Positions 1-8,927 of a DNA stretch of 64,000 bases are shown here, piece by piece. Where the stretch lies: NCBI RefSeq assembly GCF_928097925.1, contig NZ_CAKMRI010000001.1, positions 1,178,001 through 1,242,000 of the forward strand, in the 5' to 3' direction. Below the pieces are notes generated by a model. It had not been told where the DNA came from. It worked only from the letters and a program-made list of their open reading frames with translations, and ran no database searches. The stretch comes from Mediannikoviicoccus vaginalis (GTDB lineage: Bacteria; Bacillota; Clostridia; Tissierellales; Peptoniphilaceae). A program made the translations under genes and the position numbers. Positions within the stretch are counted from its first letter, which is position 1. Each line of letters begins with the position of its first letter.

Positions 1-1113
1 AAACCTTCTAATATAGAAGAACACAAACATCTTATTGACGAACATAAGGCAGAAGGACTTTACATGGACGGAAAACTAGTTGGACTTGTTAAACAAGCTC
101 ACGACGTTGACGTTAACTTAAGTGCACATACAATGTTTGAAAACCTTGTTTCTAAGGCTTCAGCTGTACTATGTGCTGATTACATGTTCCAAACACATGA
201 TAATATTACTAAAGATGAGATAGATTATGTTATAGAATGTTCAGAAGAAGCCTGCGGGGATGTTAACCAAAGAGGTGGTGGAAACTTCGCAAAAGCTATC
301 GCTGAAAAAGTTGGATTAAACAACGCATCAGGTTCAGATACAAGAGGATTCTGTGCTGCACCTATCCACTCATTTATTCAAGCTGCTGCATTAGTTGAAG
401 CTGGTGTATATGACAACGTATTAGTTGTTGCTGGTGGATCTACTGCAAAACTTGGTATGAACGCTAAAGACCACGTTAAGAAGGACTACCCTGTTCTTGA
501 AGACGTTGTAGGAACTTTCGCAGTTGTTATTTCTAAGAACGACGGCGTTTCTCCTATCATCAAGACTCATGTTACAGGTAAGCATACTGTAGGTACTGGT
601 TCATCACCACAAGCTGTTATGACTTCTCTAGTTACTAACTGCTTAAATAAAGATAACCTAAAGATTACTGATGTAGATACTTACTCAGTAGAAATGCAAA
701 ACCCTGACATTACAGTTCCAGCAGGAGCAGGTAATGTACCAGAAGCTAACTACAAGATGATTGCTGCTCTTGGAGTTAAGGGTGGAGACTTACAAAGAAC
801 TGATATCCCAACATTTGCTACAACTTATGGACTACCTGGTTGGGCTCCAACTCAAGGACATATTCCATCAGGAGCACCTTATGTAGGATTCTGTATAGAA
901 GACCTTACAACAGGTGACAAGAACAGAGCAATGTTCATAGGTAAGGGATCTCTATTCTTAGGAAGACTTACAAATCTATTTGACGGTGTTTCATTCATCG
1001 CTGAAAGAAACCCTGGCGAAGAAGCTGAAGAATCAGGAGTATCAAGAGAAGAAATCAAGAAATTAATTGGAGAATCCTTAAAAGAATTAGCAACTAATAT
1101 GCTTGCAGAATAG
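1..1113 (+). CDS. grdC: Glycine/sarcosine/betaine reductase component C, beta subunit (3' part)
   Basis: The reading frame is open from base 1 and ends at TAG 1111-1113, so the N-terminal part lies outside the window; about 370 codons are visible of roughly 510 usual for the family. The protein resembles beta-ketoacyl-ACP synthase III-like enzymes, with a glycine-rich core (GGGNFAKA, VVAGGSTAKLG) and a cysteine in the GFCAAPIHS stretch. In the Stickland pathway component C works with GrdD to release the carboxymethyl group from selenoprotein GrdA as acetyl phosphate, giving ATP. It is cytoplasmic. grdD follows after 10 bp, so the two are one transcript. Recognised from overall similarity to GrdC; high confidence. 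The rest of the grd operon (including the selenoproteins) is presumably upstream. Confidence 0.93.
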   Translation, partial: KPSNIEEHKHLIDEHKAEGLYMDGKLVGLVKQAHDVDVNLSAHTMFENLVSKASAVLCADYMFQTHDNITKDEIDYVIECSEEACGDVNQRGGGNFAKAIAEKVGLNNASGSDTRGFCAAPIHSFIQAAALVEAGVYDNVLVVAGGSTAKLGMNAKDHVKKDYPVLEDVVGTFAVVISKNDGVSPIIKTHVTGKHTVGTGSSPQAVMTSLVTNCLNKDNLKITDVDTYSVEMQNPDITVPAGAGNVPEANYKMIAALGVKGGDLQRTDIPTFATTYGLPGWAPTQGHIPSGAPYVGFCIEDLTTGDKNRAMFIGKGSLFLGRLTNLFDGVSFIAERNPGEEAEESGVSREEIKKLIGESLKELATNMLAE

Positions 1114-1123
1114 GAGTGGTTAT

Positions 1124-2269
1124 ATGCCTAAGAATATTATTGCAGAAGCTCTTTTAGAAATCGCTGAAGGTATTGAAAGCGGTTCATTTGCTAAGAAACC
1201 TAAAATAGGTCTTACTATATTAGGAAGTGAACATGGTGTAGAAAACATGTTAGAAGCTGCAAGACTTGCTAAGTCTCCAGCTTACGACATTGTTCTAATT
1301 GGACCTAAACAAGAAGGATGCGATTTAGAAACTTATGAAGTTTCTTCTGAAGAAGAAGCTCACAAGAAAATGGAAGAGTTACTTGATAAAAAAGTTATAG
1401 ATGGTTGTGTAACATTACACTACACATTCCCTATTGGAGTATCTACAATCGGTAGAGTTGTTGCTCCAAGCACAGGAAGAGAAATGCTTATTGCTACAAC
1501 AACTGGTACTTCATCTCTAAACAGAGTTGAAGGAATGCTTAGAAATGCTATTGCTGGTGTTTCAGTTGCTAAGAGTTTAGGAATTGAAAAACCAACTGTT
1601 GGTGTTTTAAACGTTGACGGTGCAAAACAAGTTGAAAGAGCATTAGAAACATTAATCGAAAATGGATATGACTTAGAATTAGCTGAATCAGTAAGAGCTG
1701 ATGGCGGTGCTGTACTAAGAGGTAATGATATCTTAAGAGGCGTTCCAGATGTTTGTGTTACTGACTCATTAACAGGAAATATCCTAATGAAAGTATTCTC
1801 AGCTTTCTCAACAGGCGGAAGCTACGAAGCAACTGGATTTGGATACGGTCCAGGAGTTGGCAAAGACTTTGATAGAAATATTTGTATAGTTTCAAGAGCA
1901 TCAGGAGCTCCAGTAGTTGCTCATGCTATTAAATATGCTGCAGACCTAGTAATGGGTAACTTTAATAAAGTTAAAGCTGACGAATATAAAGCTGTTGAAG
2001 GTGCATCTTTCGACAAAGTTATAGAAACATTACAACCTAAGAAGGAAGCTGCTGAAGAAACTGAAACAGTAGAAGCTCCTCCAAAAGAAATTGTAACTGA
2101 CTCTATTTCAGGAATCGAAATTCTTGACCTAGAAGATGCAGTACAAGCTCTTTGGAAAGAAGGAATCTACGCTGAAAGTGGTATGGGATGTACAGGTCCA
2201 ATCGTAATGATTACTGAAGCAAACCATGCAAAAGCAGAAGAAATCCTTAAAGACAAAGGTTTCATTTAA
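1124..2269 (+). CDS. grdD: Glycine/sarcosine/betaine reductase component C, alpha subunit
   Basis: A 381-residue protein of the phosphate acyltransferase (PlsX/Pta-like) fold that completes component C of glycine reductase: an acetyl-thioester intermediate is attacked by phosphate to give acetyl phosphate. The C-terminal motif GMGCTGPIVM carries the cysteine that family knowledge assigns to the catalytic thiol. The start is ATG 1124, preceded by AGGAGTGG at 1112-1119; an in-frame ATG at 1103 would overlap grdC and lacks a ribosome binding site. An Ala/Glu/Pro-rich linker at about residues 305-325 separates the acyltransferase domain from the C-terminal cysteine segment. Last gene of the grd operon, followed by a strong terminator. 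Confidence 0.93.
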   Translation: MPKNIIAEALLEIAEGIESGSFAKKPKIGLTILGSEHGVENMLEAARLAKSPAYDIVLIGPKQEGCDLETYEVSSEEEAHKKMEELLDKKVIDGCVTLHYTFPIGVSTIGRVVAPSTGREMLIATTTGTSSLNRVEGMLRNAIAGVSVAKSLGIEKPTVGVLNVDGAKQVERALETLIENGYDLELAESVRADGGAVLRGNDILRGVPDVCVTDSLTGNILMKVFSAFSTGGSYEATGFGYGPGVGKDFDRNICIVSRASGAPVVAHAIKYAADLVMGNFNKVKADEYKAVEGASFDKVIETLQPKKEAAEETETVEAPPKEIVTDSISGIEILDLEDAVQALWKEGIYAESGMGCTGPIVMITEANHAKAEEILKDKGFI

Positions 2270-2271
2270 AT

Positions 2272-2309
2272 AAAAAAATTAAGGCAGGTTATCCTGCCTT
2301 AATTTTTTT
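2272..2309. terminator. Bidirectional terminator between grdD and trmB
   Basis: Inverted repeat AAGGCAGG (2281-2288) / CCTGCCTT (2293-2300) with a TTAT loop, extended by A-rich and T-rich flanks on both sides. It serves the converging grdD (+) and trmB (-) transcripts. Confidence 0.88.
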
Positions 2310-2311
2310 AT

Positions 2312-2953
2312 TTACTCTTTTTCCTTATTGTATCTAACTTTTAAATATTTTATTTTAATTCCTTGCTCCCTCCATTTACTTTCGTAATATGAAATAGCTT
2401 CGTCTTCATTTACATCTTTGTCCCTATCTAAAACTTCAATATCAAAGCCTTCCTTTTCAAAGTAATCTATACTATCTTCAAATAACTCGTCATTGTCGGT
2501 TTTAAACTCTATTTCGCCATTATCTTTTAATATCTTCTTATACACCTCTAGAAATATTGGGTGGGTGAGTCTTCTCTTCTTATGTCTATTCTTTGGCCAT
2601 GGGTTGCAGAAGTTAATATATATTTTTGAAATTTCCGATTCTCCAAAGATATCTAAAAGATGGTCCGCATCTCCTAGTATTCCAATTATGTTTGGAAGAT
2701 CTACCTCTTTTATTTTCTCCCCCGCTTCCACAAATGCATTTGCCTCTCTGTCCATGGCAATATAATTTATATTTGGAGTTTGCCTCGCCTTTTCAACTAA
2801 AAAGTCTCCTCTCCCCGCACCTATTTCCAAGTGAATAGGCTGTGTTTTAGCAAACTTTTCCTGCCACTTCCCATTTTCACCCTTTGGCTTCATATATATG
2901 TATGAATTTTCCGTTAACATAGGTATGGCCCAGTGTTTTTTTCTCATTCTCAT
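2312..2953 (-). CDS. trmB: tRNA (guanine-N7)-methyltransferase
   Basis: A 213-residue SAM-dependent methyltransferase that makes m7G46 in tRNA variable loops. The SAM-binding motif LEIGAGRGDF lies near residue 45, and the family signature INFCNPWPKNRHKKRR near residues 113-128. The N-terminus MRMRKKHWA matches TrmB proteins. The length is usual (about 210-220). The start ATG at 2953 has an AGAGGT ribosome binding site on the minus strand. Monocistronic, ending at the bidirectional terminator shared with grdD. Confidence 0.95.
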   Translation of the reverse strand: MRMRKKHWAIPMLTENSYIYMKPKGENGKWQEKFAKTQPIHLEIGAGRGDFLVEKARQTPNINYIAMDREANAFVEAGEKIKEVDLPNIIGILGDADHLLDIFGESEISKIYINFCNPWPKNRHKKRRLTHPIFLEVYKKILKDNGEIEFKTDNDELFEDSIDYFEKEGFDIEVLDRDKDVNEDEAISYYESKWREQGIKIKYLKVRYNKEKE

Positions 2954-2979
2954 ATTATTACCTCTTATTTCTTAAAGAA

Positions 2980-3003
2980 AGATCGCCAAAATGACGATCT
3001 CTC
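2980..3003 (-). terminator. Weak hairpin downstream of the zinc-ribbon gene
   Basis: A six-base inverted repeat AGATCG (2980-2985) / CGATCT (2995-3000). On the minus strand the hairpin is followed by TTCTTT, a poor U-tract. It may end the three-gene ABC operon; trmB transcription could also be partly fed from it. Confidence 0.4.
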
Positions 3004-3007
3004 CAAT

Positions 3008-4417
3008 TTATTTTACTCCATCATAAGCTTCATAGCTATAGTCTTTTAGTTTTGATTCTACCAAATCAAGCTTTAATTCATCCAATGTCTTATAGCTTCC
3101 ATAAACCTTCTTAATATTTTCATAGTCGATAATCTGTTCAGGTTTTTGATCATTTGATGAAACTTCACTTTTTATTTTTTCCTTTTCATCTGTCTCGTTT
3201 TCATCTGTTTCTTCATCTTCTAATGAGTTATCCTCTATCTTATCCTCTAAGAATTTTATGACCTCTACGGCAGTGTATTCCTTTACGGTTTCGTCTGACT
3301 TTTCAACATTGTAAGAGTATACCAAGTACATAACAGGAATATTGTAGTTTTCAAATAGTCCACTTGAGCTCCATCCACTTTCCTTTGGCATTAGAAAGTA
3401 AAAACCTTCGTAGTTTGGATTGTCGGAATTATTTCTTGATGCAAGGTCTGACTTAACTATGGACTGGGCCTGGTCTTTTATTTTATTGAAAAAATCAGTA
3501 TCAAGCTCTTCCTTTGATAAAATGTAAGCCCTTGCGTCCTTATTGGTAACTTTATATTCCTTCTCCAAAACACTTGGCTTATATGCATTTTCATGAAGCC
3601 TGTCAATACCATCTTGATTAAATTTAAATGTAATCTTGTCTCCAATTTTAACATCTTCGTCTTCATTCAAAAGTTTTCCGTCCCTATAAACATCGTAGTA
3701 GCCACTGGCTGAGCCAAGCGCCTGTTCAAGTTTACTTCCAACCTTTAGTTTTGTATTGGTTATTTTAATCTCTAACTTTGGAGAGATGCCTGTAAATTTC
3801 GGTTTGAATCCATCAAATGGATCCAATGAAAATAGGTCTTTTAAGCCAATTACTTTAAATTCTCTACTAGGGTTTGTGAACCTAATCCCCAAATGGTCTT
3901 GAATATTTTCTTTATTTCTCATCTCTACCATTACTGTTACAGTGTCACCATTTGTTAATTTTTCAATTGGGTCCGCTGACAGCGTGAAGTTATCGATTAT
4001 CTCCGATACATTAATGTCTTTATCTTCCCCAAGCTTTTCCCTAAGTTTATCTTCCAACATATCACGATTAATTTTTAAACTGTCTTGGTCCAGGGTTCCC
4101 TCTTCGTCATTGCCTTCAAATATGGGCTCTTCAATAAAGTCCGATATACTTATGGTCTTTACCATTGGATTTGAGTCGGAGTTTTTTACTTTGATTATAA
4201 TAAAAATTGCTATTAACGCTAATGCAATGCCAAGAATAAGCCATAATTTTGGTTTTGAATTTTTTTGATTAAAGCTCTTTCCCCTTTTTTCAAAGTCGTC
4301 GTAATCCTCGATTATAATTCTTTGATTTTCTCTATTATCCTCTACCTTGGTTCCACAAACTCCACAAAATTTATTTCCCTCTGGTACGTTGTTTCCACAT
4401 TTTTTACATTTATACAT
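3008..4417 (-). CDS. Zinc-ribbon, single-pass membrane protein of unknown function
   Basis: A 469-residue protein. Residues 1-26 form a zinc ribbon with two CxxC pairs (CKKC, CGVC). A linker follows, then one membrane segment near residues 58-77, then a long extracytoplasmic part rich in Lys/Asp/Glu with an acidic low-complexity stretch (about residues 395-420). This cytoplasmic zinc ribbon / TM / extracellular layout resembles TcaA/YvbJ-type Gram-positive proteins, but no clear homology can be claimed. It is the third gene after an FHA-ABC ATPase and a permease, 9 bp after the permease stop, so it probably works with that transporter. Cysteines are confined to the ribbon. Confidence 0.8.
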   Translation of the reverse strand: MYKCKKCGNNVPEGNKFCGVCGTKVEDNRENQRIIIEDYDDFEKRGKSFNQKNSKPKLWLILGIALALIAIFIIIKVKNSDSNPMVKTISISDFIEEPIFEGNDEEGTLDQDSLKINRDMLEDKLREKLGEDKDINVSEIIDNFTLSADPIEKLTNGDTVTVMVEMRNKENIQDHLGIRFTNPSREFKVIGLKDLFSLDPFDGFKPKFTGISPKLEIKITNTKLKVGSKLEQALGSASGYYDVYRDGKLLNEDEDVKIGDKITFKFNQDGIDRLHENAYKPSVLEKEYKVTNKDARAYILSKEELDTDFFNKIKDQAQSIVKSDLASRNNSDNPNYEGFYFLMPKESGWSSSGLFENYNIPVMYLVYSYNVEKSDETVKEYTAVEVIKFLEDKIEDNSLEDEETDENETDEKEKIKSEVSSNDQKPEQIIDYENIKKVYGSYKTLDELKLDLVESKLKDYSYEAYDGVK

Positions 4418-4426
4418 AATACTCCT

Positions 4427-5311
4427 CTATCTTTCGTCCTTGTCAATTCGTCCCAGCGCAAGCCTTGATATCCACGCTTGGATAACAATAAAAATAATAA
4501 GCACCAATAATACTTTTAATATATTAAAGAATACAGGCTTATAATCTGGAAGATACTTTTGTCTAGTTAATGCCAAAAACCTATTGATTACTTCCAAACT
4601 CTGTACATCATATCCCTTTGCATCTGCCTCTGCCAATGCGGTGGACATGGTGTTAAAATCTATTGAAATTCCCAAGGCCCTAAACCCCCATTTGGCAATT
4701 GTAAGGTTTGATAAATATCTCTTCCAGCCCTCCAGTTCAAATATAAAGTCTGAAAGAACCAGTTGAAAGATTAACGCAAAGGGCATTATGGTCATGGCCA
4801 TCTTGTTGTTTTTAACAATTGACGATATCATCAGCCCAAGCATATCCGCTGCATATATGATTAAAAACACCGACAATGTCAGGTTTATTACCCTTGCCAA
4901 GTCCAAGGTCTGTCCAACTTCAAGCCTCTTGCCATGAACAAATAATACCATTGCCGATATGATTAGAGCTTCAACAAAACATAATATTAACTCCACCAGC
5001 ATATGGGCAAATAAAAATACCGAATAGCTAACATTCCCCGATTTATGTTCCTGCTTTATAGAGTTTCTCTCAGAACATATAATTTCTATGGAGTTAAATA
5101 ACCCCGTCCATATACAGGCACAGACTATTGCAAATGCCGTCATTCTCGTTTCATCATAGCGTATAAAGGCAAGTTCGCTAGTTGCAGAAAGCACAATGGC
5201 TGTGATGATAAATGTGGAAAGTATTTTTAAAAGGCCATTGGAGTTAAAAAACACACGCATGTACTTTTTAAAATACACTTTTAATTGCAAGAAGTAAACA
5301 TCTCTATCCAT
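4427..5311 (-). CDS. ABC-2/ABCG-type transporter permease
   Basis: A 294-residue membrane protein with about six hydrophobic segments (near residues 28-46, 58-75, 100-125, 140-165, 170-195 and 268-288), arranged like the membrane domain of ABCG/ABC-2 exporters. It overlaps the end of the ATPase gene by 8 bp, so the two are translationally coupled and should form one transporter. Between the last segments is a long loop (about residues 200-260), probably extracellular. The substrate cannot be told from sequence. The downstream partner is the zinc-ribbon membrane protein. Confidence 0.82.
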   Translation of the reverse strand: MDRDVYFLQLKVYFKKYMRVFFNSNGLLKILSTFIITAIVLSATSELAFIRYDETRMTAFAIVCACIWTGLFNSIEIICSERNSIKQEHKSGNVSYSVFLFAHMLVELILCFVEALIISAMVLFVHGKRLEVGQTLDLARVINLTLSVFLIIYAADMLGLMISSIVKNNKMAMTIMPFALIFQLVLSDFIFELEGWKRYLSNLTIAKWGFRALGISIDFNTMSTALAEADAKGYDVQSLEVINRFLALTRQKYLPDYKPVFFNILKVLLVLIIFIVIQAWISRLALGRIDKDER

Positions 5312-6629
5312 TTAAATCACCACTCTTAAATTTATTTATAAAATAATCCGCCTTTTCTTGATTATTTATTAGCTTAACTATGTCTTCTAAGTGATTTACA
5401 CCAAAAAATTCTAACGACTCGTCAATACTTCCATAAAACGCCATCTGCCCACAGTTATCCACAGAGTCCTTGGCAATGACTAAGATTTTGTCATATAAAT
5501 CCCTAAGTCTGTCCGGCGAGTGGGATATGACTATGGCAATTTTATCCTCATCAACAATATTTCTAACCTGTTTCATAACCATCTCTGCAGATCCGGCGTC
5601 AAGTCCAGAGTCAGGTTCGTCTAAGAAAAATATTTCCGGTTCAGAAAGGTATTCCACAGCGATGCTAAGTCTCTTTCTCTGCCCACCACTGAGCTTACTG
5701 ACAAAATTATTTCTTTCCTTTTCCATACCAAAAATATTTAAAATATTTTCTAATTTTGCCTTTAGCTTTTCTTTATTCTTCACAACTTCCATGGGAAGCT
5801 GTATCATTGCAGCGTCCTTTAATGTGTGGTACACTGTGTCCTTGTCACGAAGAGTATCAAATTGTGGCACCAGTCTTACAAGTTTTCTAACCCTTGCAGA
5901 GTCTTCGTATAGGTCAATTCCCTTATAATGTATTTCAGCATTTGCCTTTTCATATCCCGACACCGCGTTTACAAAGGTAGTCTTTCCTGCCCCAGAGCCA
6001 CCAATTACGAGGACCATCTCCCTAGGTTCTATATCAAGGTTAACGTCTTTTAAAAGTTTTCTACTTTTTCCCTTTTCACTTCCAAGTCTCTCTTTTATTC
6101 TAATGGACAGATTTTCATCATAGTTAATCTTATTCACTTTTTCATTTGAATCAATCTTTTGATAAATGCAAAAGTTATTATGCTTTATATAAATTTCATC
6201 GCCATTAATAATGCATTCGCCAAGTTTCATACTTTTTGCTATTTTGTTGGACTTAATTTGCTTTTGATTTAAAACCTTCCAAGGATTGTTACATCTTTCT
6301 TTATCTCCAGTATAAAAAATAGAAATCATGTCCTTTTTATCATCTGTAAATAGTATATGGGTATTGTCCTTTAAAAGGATCCCAACATTTTTATCAAGAT
6401 GATTTAAATTAATCCAGGTGTCCATTCTTTCACTTAGATTTGTATAAATATAACCCTTTTCACTAAGCTCAAATGTCCCTATAACTTCACTTTCACCTTC
6501 TTTTTTTATAATTACATCTGCTATTGACTCGTCACTTCCAACTCCAATGGTAAGGCCATTTTTAGAGTTAAAACTCCTAACGCCATTTGAGTCAAAGACA
6601 AATATAAATTTTTCACTAGAGTTTGGCAT
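5304..6629 (-). CDS. FHA-like domain / ABC ATPase fusion
   Basis: A 441-residue protein. The first ~90 residues resemble a forkhead-associated fold (IGVGSDESIADVII near residue 28), though the usual phosphothreonine-binding Arg/Ser/His signature is not obvious. A linker leads to an ABCG-type ATPase: Walker A GGSGAGKTT near residue 208, signature LSGGQRKRLSIA near residue 314, Walker B IFFLDEPDSGLD, and switch His in VISHSPDR. The start ATG 6629 follows AAGGAG. It is the first gene of a three-gene operon with the permease and the zinc-ribbon protein. FHA-ABCG fusions are known in Firmicutes and cyanobacteria; the substrate is unknown. Confidence 0.85.
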   Translation of the reverse strand: MPNSSEKFIFVFDSNGVRSFNSKNGLTIGVGSDESIADVIIKKEGESEVIGTFELSEKGYIYTNLSERMDTWINLNHLDKNVGILLKDNTHILFTDDKKDMISIFYTGDKERCNNPWKVLNQKQIKSNKIAKSMKLGECIINGDEIYIKHNNFCIYQKIDSNEKVNKINYDENLSIRIKERLGSEKGKSRKLLKDVNLDIEPREMVLVIGGSGAGKTTFVNAVSGYEKANAEIHYKGIDLYEDSARVRKLVRLVPQFDTLRDKDTVYHTLKDAAMIQLPMEVVKNKEKLKAKLENILNIFGMEKERNNFVSKLSGGQRKRLSIAVEYLSEPEIFFLDEPDSGLDAGSAEMVMKQVRNIVDEDKIAIVISHSPDRLRDLYDKILVIAKDSVDNCGQMAFYGSIDESLEFFGVNHLEDIVKLINNQEKADYFINKFKSGDLNG

Positions 6630-6731
6630 CTTCTTCTCCTTGATTTCTAGAATTTATAATATTTTTTTATTCTTTAAAAATATTTCTTTAATAATAATTA
6701 TAGCCCAATTGGTGCTATTTTTCTATTAAGG

Positions 6732-6764
6732 TAAAAAAAAAGAGATGAGACTTTTCGTCCCATC
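6732..6764 (-). terminator. Terminator of the DAACS symporter gene
   Basis: Minus-strand hairpin GATGGGAC / GTCTCATC (6764-6757 with 6751-6744, one G-U pair), followed by TCT and a run of T (plus-strand A-run 6733-6741). Confidence 0.82.
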
Positions 6765-6777
6765 CCTTCAGCCTAGT

Positions 6778-8058
6778 TTAAGCGTTGTACTTTGTCATAT
6801 CTAGTTCTTTTTGAACTGCCGCTACCATAAGACCTGTTGATCCTGCAGCATGAACGTTTGTTGAAGTACGTCCCATATCAGCAACTCCCGCTATTGGGCT
6901 TAGTACTAAAATCATTTCCACAGGAAGTCCCATTGAAGCAAATAGTGCTGTTGCTTGGATTGTTCCTGTTCCTGGAACTCCTACTGTTCCAAGTGATGCA
7001 ACCAATGCTGAACCTATCATTACAATATATTTTGTTGTTGAGAAAGGTATATTAAGTGCATTGATTGTAAAGATTGCAAGTAGTACTGGCCATATTGCGG
7101 CACAGCCTGGCATACCGAAAGTTGTTCCGATGGATCCTGCAAAGGATGCAGTTTCTGTTGGAACGCCCATGTTTTCTTGTTCTCTAATATTAGCAGGTAA
7201 TGTGCCTAGTGAACTTTGAGTTGTAAATGCAATTAACCATGCTGGGAAGAACTTCTTTTGGAACTTGAATGGATTTACCCTTCCAATTAAACTTACCATA
7301 GCTGTTGTAGTTATGAATGTGTGGAATAAGCATGCAGCATAAACCATTAGTAATAGGAATAATAAATCTTTTACAAATGATAAATCTAATGTTGCAACTT
7401 GGTTTGCAAGTAGTGATAGAACTGCATATGGAGTAAATTCTATAATATCTCCAATTATTGTGTTCATAACTTTACTTCCTGCACGAACAAAGTCAACAAA
7501 TGGTTTTATCTCTTCCTTCTTGTTGTATTTTAGTACAACTATTCCGATTATAGTTGCAAATATTACTATTGGAACAATCTTGTTGTTCACCATGCTGTCA
7601 ATAATATTTCTTGGGAAGAAGGATACAAAAACTTCTGCAAAGGAAGGAACTTCCTTAACTTCTTCCGCAACTTCCATCTTGATTGTGGAGTTTAGTCCAA
7701 GTCCCACTAACTTACCAAGTAATAGGGCAAGTAAGGAACCTAAAATATTGTGTAATGCTAAAATTCCTATTGTATTCTTACCAAGGGATCTTAACTTTTC
7801 TGTACTTTCCAGTGAAGCAACTGTAGTTATAATAGAGAATAATAACAGTGGAATTACAAATGCTTGTAGAAGACTGGCAAATACATGACCGAATATTGCA
7901 ACATATTCTGTGTGGCCTTTAAAAATAATACCAACTAATGCGCCTAGCGCTGTAGCTAATAGGATTCTAATCATAAAAGAAACTTTTCTCTTCTTTAATT
8001 CATTGATTCCTAAGCAAAGCGCAAATGCAACAACTAAAGCTAATATGCTTTTAATCAT
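6778..8058 (-). CDS. Dicarboxylate/amino acid:cation symporter (DAACS family)
   Basis: A 426-residue membrane carrier of the glutamate/aspartate/dicarboxylate/cystine symporter family (DAACS, elevator type). Family features are visible: the serine/threonine-rich HP1 stretch (TTQSSLGTLP), the NHxDN-like region replaced by the cluster near MGRTSTNV, and multiple hydrophobic segments. Cystine or a C4-dicarboxylate are both possible substrates. The start ATG 8058 is preceded by AAAGGAG; an upstream in-frame ATG at 8127 would add 23 residues without a ribosome binding site. It stands alone, with its own terminator. Confidence 0.85.
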   Translation of the reverse strand: MIKSILALVVAFALCLGINELKKRKVSFMIRILLATALGALVGIIFKGHTEYVAIFGHVFASLLQAFVIPLLLFSIITTVASLESTEKLRSLGKNTIGILALHNILGSLLALLLGKLVGLGLNSTIKMEVAEEVKEVPSFAEVFVSFFPRNIIDSMVNNKIVPIVIFATIIGIVVLKYNKKEEIKPFVDFVRAGSKVMNTIIGDIIEFTPYAVLSLLANQVATLDLSFVKDLLFLLLMVYAACLFHTFITTTAMVSLIGRVNPFKFQKKFFPAWLIAFTTQSSLGTLPANIREQENMGVPTETASFAGSIGTTFGMPGCAAIWPVLLAIFTINALNIPFSTTKYIVMIGSALVASLGTVGVPGTGTIQATALFASMGLPVEMILVLSPIAGVADMGRTSTNVHAAGSTGLMVAAVQKELDMTKYNA

Positions 8059-8218
8059 TAAATAAACACTCCTTTTATTAAATATTTTTATCATACTTAC
8101 AATATCATATTTGTAGGATATACTCAATGATTTATTTAAATTCTAAACGATTTCCTAAATTTAGCTATATAATTTAATTAACGATTTTTTGCATATTTCC
8201 ATTATATTATTGAATAAT

Positions 8219-8263
8219 AAAAAAAGAATTCCTATTCTAGCTAGTTTAATAGAATAGAAATTC
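8219..8263 (-). terminator. Long hairpin terminator after the 8316-8834 gene
   Basis: Inverted repeat 8226-8239 (GAATTCCTATTCTA) with 8250-8263 (one mismatch). On the minus strand it is followed by seven T residues. The ~255-bp gap from 8059 to 8315 holds this hairpin, a poly-C tract and no credible gene. Confidence 0.75.
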
Positions 8264-8291
8264 ATTTAATTTGATAAATAAACTTTTAATT

Positions 8292-8299
8292 CCCCCCCC
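8292..8299. repeat. Eight-base poly-C tract
   Basis: A run of eight C residues, conspicuous in AT-rich intergenic DNA, 17-24 bp beyond the stop codon of the minus-strand membrane protein gene. It lies outside any coding region, so it cannot frameshift a protein. Confidence 0.9.
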
Positions 8300-8315
8300 A
8301 TAAAATTTATTACAT

Positions 8316-8834
8316 TTATTTAACAAACCACGCTGTTGGTACTAAAAATAAATATGGTGCCGTAATAAGTGCCATGTTTCTTGCAAGTATATACTTTTCA
8401 CATTCTGTTAAGTCCATGTCCTTGTAGATGAATTTTTTATTGAAATAGTATATTAAAAATCCTCCAAGGATAACGCAAATTAAAAGTATTATAACTGCTA
8501 TTATGGATTTATATGGCATATAGTTCATCGGGTCTATATTCTTTTGCCACCACTTTCCAAGGTCTGTGTCATATTCCGGAGAGAAGACTATATTTAGTAA
8601 GATAGGTGGAATTGACGCAATTATATCTGCTAAAAATCCAATTATTACAGTCTTTGCTAACACGCCATAAAGTACTTGCTTTTTATTTTCCACTTTAAGG
8701 TATTCTAATGTTCCATTTAAAACCAAGTAATCTATTATAATATTTGCTGGAATGACCACAAGCCAAACCGGTGGAAGCATCCAAAGCATCCAAATTGGAA
8801 ATATAACATTCCTAAGTTTAATATCTTTTTTCAT
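8316..8834 (-). CDS. Unknown multi-pass membrane protein
   Basis: A 172-residue protein with about four hydrophobic segments: near residues 10-35 (rich in Trp/Pro/Met), 55-85, 108-132 and 150-170. No family recognised. It has a good ribosome binding site (TAGGAGGAGTT region just upstream of ATG 8834) and a strong terminator at 8219-8263, so it is a real single-gene unit. A pair of Trp-Leu-Pro motifs in the first segment and a conserved-looking KWWQKN loop are the only marks. Function unknown. Confidence 0.75.
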   Translation of the reverse strand: MKKDIKLRNVIFPIWMLWMLPPVWLVVIPANIIIDYLVLNGTLEYLKVENKKQVLYGVLAKTVIIGFLADIIASIPPILLNIVFSPEYDTDLGKWWQKNIDPMNYMPYKSIIAVIILLICVILGGFLIYYFNKKFIYKDMDLTECEKYILARNMALITAPYLFLVPTAWFVK

Positions 8835-8900
8835 AACTCCTCCTAGTTATTAGATTGTGTATATTATATAAGCATTTTAAGGTTTTGGCAAATTCTCCAC

Positions 8901-8927
8901 AAAAAAAGAGGCTAAGCCTCTAATTTT
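8901..8927 (-). terminator. Terminator of apbE
   Basis: Hairpin AGAGGC / GCCTCT around 8908-8921 with A-run and T-run flanks. It overlaps the apbE stop codon (8920-8922), so terminator and gene end are fused. Confidence 0.85.

Noticed and set aside
5470-5928. 152-codon plus-strand open frame
   Set aside because: Lies antisense inside the FHA-ABC ATPase, low-complexity Ser/Phe/Leu composition, no ribosome binding site.
7460-7888. 142-codon plus-strand open frame
   Set aside because: Antisense shadow of the DAACS symporter gene.
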